Shown here piece by piece: positions 26,000 through 31,869 of a DNA stretch of 31,869 nucleotides. Position 1 is the first letter of the stretch. The number at the start of each line of letters is the position of its first letter. The position numbers were made by a program, and so were the translations under genes. Below the pieces are notes generated by a model, which worked only from the letters and a program-made list of their open reading frames with translations, did not search any database and had not been told where the DNA came from. Origin of the DNA: a virus; the IMG/VR virus record IMGVR_UViG_3300022591_000042, positions 1-31,869 of that record. One strand, written 5' to 3'.

Positions 26000-26770
26000 A
26001 TGTCTGAAGCAACTTCAATGATTGAACGTAATAAAGTATTTGAGTACGTCCGTGCAATGTTAGGGGACGGGATGGTGGATCTAGACTTAGATCCTATCCA
26101 TTATGAAACTGCATTAAATAGAGCTTTAGCTAGATATCGCCAACGTAGCTCAAATGCAGTAGAGGAAAGCTATAGCTTTTTAGAATTAATTCAAGATCAA
26201 AATGAATATCGCCTACCTGATGAAATTATTGAAGTGCGTCAAGTATTTCGTCGAGCAATTGGATCCCGATCTGGAATGGGAGCAGGTGGTACATTATTTG
26301 AACCGTTTAATTTAGCTTATACAAATACTTATTTAATGAGTGGCAGTATGATGGGTGGTTTGGCCACGTATGAAATGTTTGCAGGTTATCAAAAATTAGT
26401 TGGTAGAATGTTTGGCAGTTTTATTGAATTTAAATGGAAACCAACTAGTCATATATTAAATATTTTACAAAGACCATTTGCGCAAGGTGAACAAATCTTA
26501 ATACAATCGTATAATTATAGACCAGATTTTGTTTTATTAAATGATATATACGCTGCACAATGGTTAAAAGATTATACACTAGCAACATGTAAAATGATGT
26601 TAGGGGAAGCAAGAAGTATGTTTGCTAGCATTGCTGGGCCGAATGGTGGTGGTATACAATTAAACGGTAATGATTTAAAAAGTGCAGCAAAAGAAGAACT
26701 AGAGAAATTGGATAAAGAACTTGAAACCTTAGTGGCTGGTGGCCAGGGGTATACTTTTGTGATCGGCTAA
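26000..26770 (+). CDS. 13: Neck protein, gp13-like
   Basis: This 256-residue predicted neck protein acts with gp14 in joining the filled head to the tail. It opens with a helix-rich segment (KVFEYVRAMLGDGMVDLDLD, then HYETALNRALARYRQRSSNA). It continues with YRLPDEIIEVRQVFRR, SGSMMGGLATYEMFAGY, and a C-terminal WLKDYTLATCKMMLGEARSM leading to GGGIQLNGNDLKSAAKEELE. The pattern of an N-terminal '[FY]EYV...LG', a central 'SGSM.GGL' and a C-terminal 'W[LI]...[TA]...[KR].[ML]GE......G...LNG' fits T4 gp13 and its aquatic-phage relatives, and T4 gp13 is about 309 residues. AAGGAG lies 7 bases before the ATG. It is divergent from gp14, and only 12 bases separate it from the kinase gene. Confidence 0.75.
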   Translation: MSEATSMIERNKVFEYVRAMLGDGMVDLDLDPIHYETALNRALARYRQRSSNAVEESYSFLELIQDQNEYRLPDEIIEVRQVFRRAIGSRSGMGAGGTLFEPFNLAYTNTYLMSGSMMGGLATYEMFAGYQKLVGRMFGSFIEFKWKPTSHILNILQRPFAQGEQILIQSYNYRPDFVLLNDIYAAQWLKDYTLATCKMMLGEARSMFASIAGPNGGGIQLNGNDLKSAAKEELEKLDKELETLVAGGQGYTFVIG

Positions 26771-26782
26771 TTTAGGGTATAT

Positions 26783-27406
26783 ATGACAATAATTGCAATA
26801 TGTGGACAAATCGGATCTGGAAAAGATACTGCTGCTGAGTATCTCATTAATAATTACGGATATCACCGGGAATCGTTTGCATCTACATTAAAAGATTCAT
26901 TATCTGCAATCTTTGGGTGGGACCGTATTATGTTAGAGGGATTAACAGTAACAGACCGACAGCATCGTGAACAAGTAGATGAATGGTGGGCAGAAAGGTT
27001 GAATATTCCGCAATTATCACCTAGGTGGGTTATGCAACATTGGGGTACTGACGTATGTCGTAACTCATTTCATAATGATATTTGGGTCGCGTCTTTGGAG
27101 AATAAATTAAGAAAAATAACAGAAAATGTGGTTATCTCTGATTGTCGTTTTCCAAATGAGTTAAGTACTCTTAAAAAAATCAATGCTAAAACTATATATG
27201 TTAGAAGAGGTAAGATTCCAGACTGGTATGATGATGCAATTTTAGCTAATTCTGGTGATTCATTTGCTAAATTAAAATTAAAAAATAATGGAATACATGA
27301 GAGTGAATATAGTTTAATTGGCCAAACATTTGATTATGTTATTGAAAATAATAGCACGATTGATGATTTATATAATAATATTTTTCAAATCGTCAAAAAA
27401 ATCTAA
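26783..27406 (+). CDS. 1: Deoxynucleoside monophosphate kinase, T4 gp1-like
   Basis: This 207-residue P-loop enzyme would phosphorylate dNMPs (in T4 gp1: dTMP, dGMP and hydroxymethyl-dCMP) to diphosphates for DNA synthesis. A Walker A loop, GQIGSGKDT, lies at residues 8-16, with the Asp after Lys14 that is common in this family. A LID or acceptor-binding region follows (FASTLKDSLSAIFGWDR, EWWAERLNIPQLSPR, MQHWGTDVCR), and then a strand with a D-x-R-F motif (VVISDCRFPNE). The length is near that of T4 gp1 (about 240). It sits between gp13 and gp18, on the same strand with short gaps, so it is probably expressed late with structural genes. Its exact nucleotide specificity, and whether the phage uses modified bases, cannot be told. 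Confidence 0.85.
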   Translation: MTIIAICGQIGSGKDTAAEYLINNYGYHRESFASTLKDSLSAIFGWDRIMLEGLTVTDRQHREQVDEWWAERLNIPQLSPRWVMQHWGTDVCRNSFHNDIWVASLENKLRKITENVVISDCRFPNELSTLKKINAKTIYVRRGKIPDWYDDAILANSGDSFAKLKLKNNGIHESEYSLIGQTFDYVIENNSTIDDLYNNIFQIVKKI

Positions 27407-27411
27407 TATTA

Positions 27412-27421
27412 GATAAATACT
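27412..27421 (+). promoter_or_regulatory. Late-promoter-like element GATAAATACT before the tail sheath gene
   Basis: The ten bases are identical to those at 1756-1765 and 31470-31479. A start a few bases downstream would leave a leader with a strong GGAGGA (27441-27446), 7 bases before the ATG. This is the best-placed copy in the window and fits the need for high sheath expression. Confidence 0.65.
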
Positions 27422-27453
27422 TTCATATACATAGTTCAACGGAGGAATATTAT

Positions 27454-30400
27454 ATGGCCACATTAAATTCACCTGGTGTTTCAGTACAAGTAATCGATGA
27501 AAGTTTTTACTCATCTGCTGCCCCAGGTACAGTGCCACTTATCATAGTGACATCACAAGAAAACAAACAAAACGGATCAAATACTGGCATTGCGCCTGGT
27601 ACGTTAGCATCTAACGCTGGTGCAATATATTTACTTACAAGTCAAAAAGACTTAGTAGATAATTTTGGTGTTCCAGTATTTCAAACTGACGCAAACAATA
27701 ATCCAGTACACGCAGGTGAATTGAATGAATATGGTTTGCAAGCTGCATATAGCTATTTAGGCATTAGCAATCAAGTATTTATTGCTAGAGCAAATGTTAA
27801 TTTGTCAGAGTTAAATCCAACTCCATATAGTCCAGCAGGAAAACCAATTAATGGACAATATTGGATTGATACAGCTAGTTCTAAATATGGAATACAAATT
27901 TGGGATTCAGCTCCTGCAATTGCTGGTGGACAAAAATTTACAAATGTTGAACCATTAGTTATAACAGATCATACTCTTGTTAATAATTTTTCAGCACAAG
28001 ATTATAAACCTACTTTAAGTGTTGGTCTTGAAGGAACATACGCTATTTCAGCAGTGTCAACATTATTATCTTTATGGTATAAAAAACCAGTTACTACTTC
28101 TGAATCTAAATGGGTTGAAGTGGGATCTACTGATTGGTTTAAAAGTATACCTGTTTTTACTAGTTCAAAAAATGCAAACTCAGTGACTTTTACTTCTTCA
28201 GGGGCAACACCAGATACATTTTCTATCGGCGGTACTGAAGTATTACTAAGTTCTGGGGCTACTAATTTAACTGAATTAGTTAATGGTATTAATGCTCAAA
28301 ATGCACCATATACTGCATTTAAGACATCTACTGGAAGACTGCAATTATTTAGTGATGGTACTGCAAATTCTTATGTAATTACTGGTGCAGCATCTACATT
28401 AGCAGCGTTAGGATTAAGTGCTGGTACTTATCTAACACCAAGTTTTCAAGTTTCAACACATACTGATGTTCCAGTATATAAACGCGGTACTGGCTCAGTG
28501 TCAGGCAGACCTACTGGTTCTGTGTGGGTTAAAACTACTACACCAAATGCAGGTGCTGAATGGTCGGTTAAACAATACAATTCTGCAACTAATACATGGG
28601 TATCAAAATCTGCACCATTATACAGTACAAATGCTGAAGCATTATACGGGTTAGATAGCACTGGTGGTGGATATAATATTGCTGGTGGTTCGGTATATGT
28701 AAAATATAATGTAAGTCAATCTACTCCAGCATTAGGTGATTTTAAATTATATCGTAGAACAGATGTAGGTTCAACTCTAGTTAGTACTGTTCCAGTTACT
28801 GCAGCAGCATTCCCAACTGGGCAATATACTTTTGCATTTAAATTTACTGCAATTGGAACTACAGACATTTCATCACATAATGTGACAATTAATATTACAC
28901 CATCTGACAATACTAATGCGGTAGTGATTGATCTTATTGAAGCTGGATTTAAAACATTTAATGATCCAGCAATTAATATTTTTAGATCACCAACTGGTAA
29001 TGATATTTTGTGTATTAAACACGTGTCTGGTGGAGATATTTACTTTGAAGACGGTGCCAATACACCAATTAGTAAATTATTTAACCCAGCAAGTACACTT
29101 AATTTTTATCATTCAGATGATGCGATTGCAACTCATTATACTGTCTCATTATGGAGTCCGTTGACTGACGATAAATTAGGTGGTTTTGCTATTAATTCAC
29201 CAGATGCACCGACAACGTCTGCATCTGATGGTCAAGTTTGGTATAGCAGTATAGTAGATGAAGTTGATATTTTGATAAATGATGGCACAACATGGAAAGG
29301 TTATAAAAATGTGAACCTAGGTAGTGGTACTGGTGCTACTGATCCAAATGGACCAATCGTTAGTGCAACTAAACCGTTAGTACAGTCTGATAAAACACCA
29401 TTAGCTGAAGGTGATTTATGGATAGATACATCTGATTTAGAAAATTATCCACAAATACATAGATACTCTGATTATGATAAAGCATGGACATTGATTGATA
29501 ATACTGATCAAACAACTGATAATGGAATAGTATTCCATGATGCACGTTGGGCAACTGCTGGCGATTTAACAGATCCTAGTACTATTACTGCTTTATTATC
29601 AAGTGACTATGTTGACGCTGATGCACCAGATCCAGTTTTATACCCTAAAGGTATGTTATTATGGAATCTTCGTAGAAGTGGTTTTAATGTTAAAAAATAT
29701 GTGGCAAATTATTTTAGCCCATATAATCATAACTTACGTTATCAAGATGAATTAATGACTGCGTATTCTTTGGGTCGTTGGGTAAGTCAAGCACCAAATC
29801 AAGAAAATGGTGCAGGAACTTTTGGAAGACATTCACAACGTTCTATTGTTTTAAACGCAATTAACGAATTATTATTGTCTAATCAAGCATTGCGTGATGT
29901 TGACCGTACTGTATTTAATTTACTTGCAGTTCCTGGATATCCTGAAGCAATACCGTCAGCTGTATCATTAAATTATGATCGTGGTATTTCTGCATTTGTT
30001 ATTGGTGATTCACCAGCTAGATTAACACCAGATGCAACTTCACTTAATAACTGGGGTACAAATTTAAATAATGCATTAACTGATGGTGATAATGGTTTAG
30101 TTACCACTGATCCTTATTTAGGCGTATTTTATCCATGGGGATACACAACTGATTTGACAGGAAATAACATTGTTGTTCCGCCAAGTCACATTATGTTAAG
30201 AACTATTGCATTAAGTGACAATGTTAGTTATCCATGGTTTGCACCAGCTGGTGTACGTCGTGGTGGTATTACTAATGCTTCATCTGTCGGTTATGTTGAT
30301 ATGAATGGTGAATTCCAATCAATAGCATTAAATAATGGACAACGTGATGTATTATCAGCAATACATGTAAACCCACTTACTTATATCAGCGGTACTGGTT

Positions 30401-30771
30401 TGGTAAATTATGGTCAAAAAACAAGACAGTTAACAGCTAGTTCTCTTGACAGAATCAATGTAGCTAGATTAGCAATACATTGCCGTCAACAATTAACACA
30501 GTTAGCTAAACCATTTATTTTTGAACCAAATGATAACACAACCAGAAATGCTGTTCGTACAGTGGTTACAAATTTATTCTTAGGTTTAATAACTCAGCGT
30601 GCAATTTCAGATTTCGTGGTGGTTTGTGATAAAAGCAACAACACTTCTGCAAGAATTGATCGTAACGAGTTATATATCGATATAGCAATTGTGCCATTGA
30701 AATCAGTCGAAATGATTTATATTCCATTACGTCTGAAAAATACTGGTGCATTAACTGGCGCAGGAGCATAA
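27454..30771 (+). CDS. 18: Contractile tail sheath protein, gp18-like, greatly enlarged
   Basis: This 1105-residue sheath subunit polymerises around the tail tube and contracts at infection. The N-terminal 130 residues are sheath-like (NSPGVSVQVIDES, KDLVDNFGVPVF, YGLQAAYSYLGISNQVFIAR). The C-terminal 370 residues hold the conserved core: WNLRRSGFNVKKYV, YPWFAPAGVRRG, LDRINVARLAIHCRQQL, FEPND..TRNAVRT, and ISDFVVVCDKSNNTSARIDR followed by NELYIDIAI. T4 gp18 has 659 residues, so about 450 are extra, at about 150-710. They include a segment (about 241-329) like the flagellin hook-IN motif and four tryptophan-rich modules (about 132, 345, 590, 650). The ribosome-binding site GGAGGA is strong. 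The inserted part should face outwards, as the variable domains of T4 gp18 do; that is inference. Confidence 0.92.
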   Translation: MATLNSPGVSVQVIDESFYSSAAPGTVPLIIVTSQENKQNGSNTGIAPGTLASNAGAIYLLTSQKDLVDNFGVPVFQTDANNNPVHAGELNEYGLQAAYSYLGISNQVFIARANVNLSELNPTPYSPAGKPINGQYWIDTASSKYGIQIWDSAPAIAGGQKFTNVEPLVITDHTLVNNFSAQDYKPTLSVGLEGTYAISAVSTLLSLWYKKPVTTSESKWVEVGSTDWFKSIPVFTSSKNANSVTFTSSGATPDTFSIGGTEVLLSSGATNLTELVNGINAQNAPYTAFKTSTGRLQLFSDGTANSYVITGAASTLAALGLSAGTYLTPSFQVSTHTDVPVYKRGTGSVSGRPTGSVWVKTTTPNAGAEWSVKQYNSATNTWVSKSAPLYSTNAEALYGLDSTGGGYNIAGGSVYVKYNVSQSTPALGDFKLYRRTDVGSTLVSTVPVTAAAFPTGQYTFAFKFTAIGTTDISSHNVTINITPSDNTNAVVIDLIEAGFKTFNDPAINIFRSPTGNDILCIKHVSGGDIYFEDGANTPISKLFNPASTLNFYHSDDAIATHYTVSLWSPLTDDKLGGFAINSPDAPTTSASDGQVWYSSIVDEVDILINDGTTWKGYKNVNLGSGTGATDPNGPIVSATKPLVQSDKTPLAEGDLWIDTSDLENYPQIHRYSDYDKAWTLIDNTDQTTDNGIVFHDARWATAGDLTDPSTITALLSSDYVDADAPDPVLYPKGMLLWNLRRSGFNVKKYVANYFSPYNHNLRYQDELMTAYSLGRWVSQAPNQENGAGTFGRHSQRSIVLNAINELLLSNQALRDVDRTVFNLLAVPGYPEAIPSAVSLNYDRGISAFVIGDSPARLTPDATSLNNWGTNLNNALTDGDNGLVTTDPYLGVFYPWGYTTDLTGNNIVVPPSHIMLRTIALSDNVSYPWFAPAGVRRGGITNASSVGYVDMNGEFQSIALNNGQRDVLSAIHVNPLTYISGTGLVNYGQKTRQLTASSLDRINVARLAIHCRQQLTQLAKPFIFEPNDNTTRNAVRTVVTNLFLGLITQRAISDFVVVCDKSNNTSARIDRNELYIDIAIVPLKSVEMIYIPLRLKNTGALTGAGA

Positions 30772-30775
30772 TAAA

Positions 30776-31399
30776 ATGACAACAATATCTTTAAACAACT
30801 TTACAGTTCCATTACATGATTCAAATACTGGAACATTAATGCCCAAATTATCTTATAGATTTAGGGTGTTTTTTACTGGGTTGGGTTATAATTCCAAAGT
30901 TGATGATGTATCATTGCAAGTAACTGATGCTTCAAGACCAGTAGTAACATTTGATCAAGTCGCAATACCAACTTATAATAGTACTATTAATTTAGTATCT
31001 AAACCTAAGTGGTCTGCGCTTGCTATTACTGTCAGAGATGATGTTAATAGTACAGCGAGTAGAGTGATCGCTGATCAGCTTCAAAAACAATTTAACTTTA
31101 ATGAACAAAGTTCCGCAGCTTCTGGTGGTGATTATAAGTTTACTACTATCATTGAAATGTTGGACGGTGGTAATGGTGTTAATGAAGCAACTGTTCTTGA
31201 AACTTGGACGTGTGCAGGTTGCATTTTGACGATGGCTACTTATAGCGCACTTAAATATTCTGATACAACTGCATTTTCAACAATTGCATTATCTATTCAA
31301 CCTGATATTTGTGTTCTAGAAAACAGCAAAGTTGATCCATTAATTGGAAACAACCCTGTAATTCAAAATAGATCATCAAATCAAGCAACAAATATTTAA
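30776..31399 (+). CDS. 19: Tail tube protein, gp19-like
   Basis: This 207-residue protein follows the sheath gene directly (4-base gap) as in T4, where gp19 forms the inner tube. Features are LSYRFRVFFTGLGYN near the start, an 'R-P-x-V-x-F-D-Q-V' strand (RPVVTFDQVAIPTYNSTI), KPKWSALAITVRDD, and a C-terminal EMLDGGNGVNEATVLETWT followed by a CxxC-like pair (WTCAGCIL) before the final strands. The alternation of strands and the central 'R[PK]....F..V....' motif fit the T4 gp19 tube fold. T4 gp19 is 163 residues, so loops are somewhat longer. AGGAG lies inside the end of the sheath gene, so translation is probably coupled. A strong hairpin follows the stop. Confidence 0.85.
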   Translation: MTTISLNNFTVPLHDSNTGTLMPKLSYRFRVFFTGLGYNSKVDDVSLQVTDASRPVVTFDQVAIPTYNSTINLVSKPKWSALAITVRDDVNSTASRVIADQLQKQFNFNEQSSAASGGDYKFTTIIEMLDGGNGVNEATVLETWTCAGCILTMATYSALKYSDTTAFSTIALSIQPDICVLENSKVDPLIGNNPVIQNRSSNQATNI

Positions 31400-31409
31400 T
31401 CAGTAATTT

Positions 31410-31442
31410 ATAACATGCTGCGTAAAATGCGCAGCATGTTAT
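31410..31442 (+). terminator. Hairpin terminator after the tail tube gene
   Basis: ATAACATGCTGCG (31410-31422) pairs perfectly over 13 bases with CGCAGCATGTTAT (31430-31442) around a seven-base loop. The T-rich TCTTCATCT that follows is an imperfect U-tract. Together with the promoter-like site 28 bases downstream, it marks a transcription boundary. Confidence 0.7.
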
Positions 31443-31469
31443 TCTTCATCTATCCTGGTTGGTAATTTA

Positions 31470-31479
31470 GATAAATACT
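31470..31479 (+). promoter_or_regulatory. Late-promoter-like element GATAAATACT before the last gene
   Basis: The site is identical to those at 1756-1765 and 27412-27421. It lies 41 bases before the ATG at 31520, with a weak ACAGG ribosome-binding site between them. Downstream bases (ATCAT) resemble those at the other two sites. Confidence 0.6.
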
Positions 31480-31519
31480 ATCATGAAAATGATAATGTTA
31501 CAACTACAGGTATTCAACA

Positions 31520-31869
31520 ATGGATAATATAAATGATCCGCGTCTAAAAGCTAGATATAAAGACGATACAAATAGCCTGCATTCACAACTTATTTCACCT
31601 GTTTTGTTACGAGAACAACAACATGGGTCACATATTTTTGTACCTAATAATTATGATTTAGCACCAAAATTTAAATATCAATTTCATGTTGCATTTAATA
31701 TTAATACAAGTGTATTGAAAAAATTAAATAGCATGAATATTCCTGAAATTAGTTTGTTAGTAAAAAATACAACATTGCCATCATTTATAATGGCAACTGT
31801 TTCTGCAAATCAATATAATAGAAAAAAATATATTCAAACACAACATGAATTAACTGAAGTAGACATATC
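31520..31869 (+). CDS. Second tail-tube-like protein, N-terminal 116 residues (3' end outside window)
   Basis: An open frame runs from the ATG at 31520 to the window edge without a stop. It reads MDNINDPRLKARYKDDTNSL, then ISPVLLREQQHGSH, and then a tube-like stretch: LAPKFKYQFHVAFNI, IPEISLLVKNTTLPSF and a strand ending ..YNRKKYIQTQHELTEVDI. The order '[FY]x[FY]xFxVxF ... V[KR]...LP.[FI] ... N.....R.' matches the early part of gp19-type tube proteins, including the gp19 upstream. It may be a tube paralogue such as a tube initiator (the role of gp54 in T4) or a minor tube subunit. It has its own late-promoter-like site and ACAGG upstream. The partial length limits the call. Confidence 0.6.
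   Translation, partial: MDNINDPRLKARYKDDTNSLHSQLISPVLLREQQHGSHIFVPNNYDLAPKFKYQFHVAFNINTSVLKKLNSMNIPEISLLVKNTTLPSFIMATVSANQYNRKKYIQTQHELTEVDI

Overview
The window is AT-rich, densely packed DNA from the late (virion structure) region of a T4-like contractile-tailed phage. The evidence is a set of neck, tail-sheath and tail-tube genes that read as T4 gp13, gp14, gp15, gp18 and gp19 families, a T4 gp1-type deoxynucleotide kinase, and a row of very large fibre genes. Several proteins carry modules I associate with marine and freshwater T4-like phages (cyanophage or pelagiphage type): CxRD helical modules, SGxGY motifs, 'GALVVDGGVGIAKN' fibre repeats and 'GDxW' modules. The host cannot be named from this sequence. 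No tRNA, rRNA, integrase, insertion sequence or CRISPR array is visible.

Layout. 1-495 is the 3' end of a protein with a GNAT-like domain of the kind found at the C-terminus of phage homing-endonuclease-like proteins. 500-1066 is a small beta-rich protein of unknown role. A lytic transglycosylase with a perfect EF-hand loop lies on the minus strand at 1063-1680. A short divergent region (1681-1844) holds late-promoter-like sites on both strands and a strongly structured leader. From 1845 to 22632 six plus-strand genes encode a virion protein and five large fibre or adhesin proteins of 1019-1512 residues, ending in one with an S74 intramolecular chaperone. From 25920 back to 22629 a minus-strand operon encodes gp14-like, gp15-like and Nudix proteins. 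From 26000 to the right edge the plus strand encodes gp13-like neck protein, dNMP kinase, an oversized tail sheath (1105 residues), the tail tube, and the start of a second tube-like protein.

How the genes fit together. gp18 and gp19 would build the contractile sheath and tube, gp15 would cap the tail, and gp13 and gp14 would form the neck that joins tail to head. The fibre block would supply host recognition. The transglycosylase would cut peptidoglycan during entry or lysis. The kinase and the Nudix enzyme act on nucleotides but are embedded among structural genes.

Expression. An element reading GATAAATACT (a T4 late-promoter-like TATAAATA variant) recurs at intergenic starts. It lies ahead of the 1845 gene, the sheath gene and the second tube gene, with close variants on the minus strand ahead of the transglycosylase and gp14. 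Hairpins follow the tube gene and the 14962-19500 fibre gene.

The most interesting points are: a three-way-junction-like leader at 1764-1822; a leader at 2858-2891 that could switch between hiding and exposing a ribosome-binding site; a cassette of CxRD modules apparently inserted into a beta-helix fibre; a sheath protein enlarged by several extra modules, including a flagellin-IN-like segment; and a tryptophan-rich module that recurs in gp14, gp15 and gp18.
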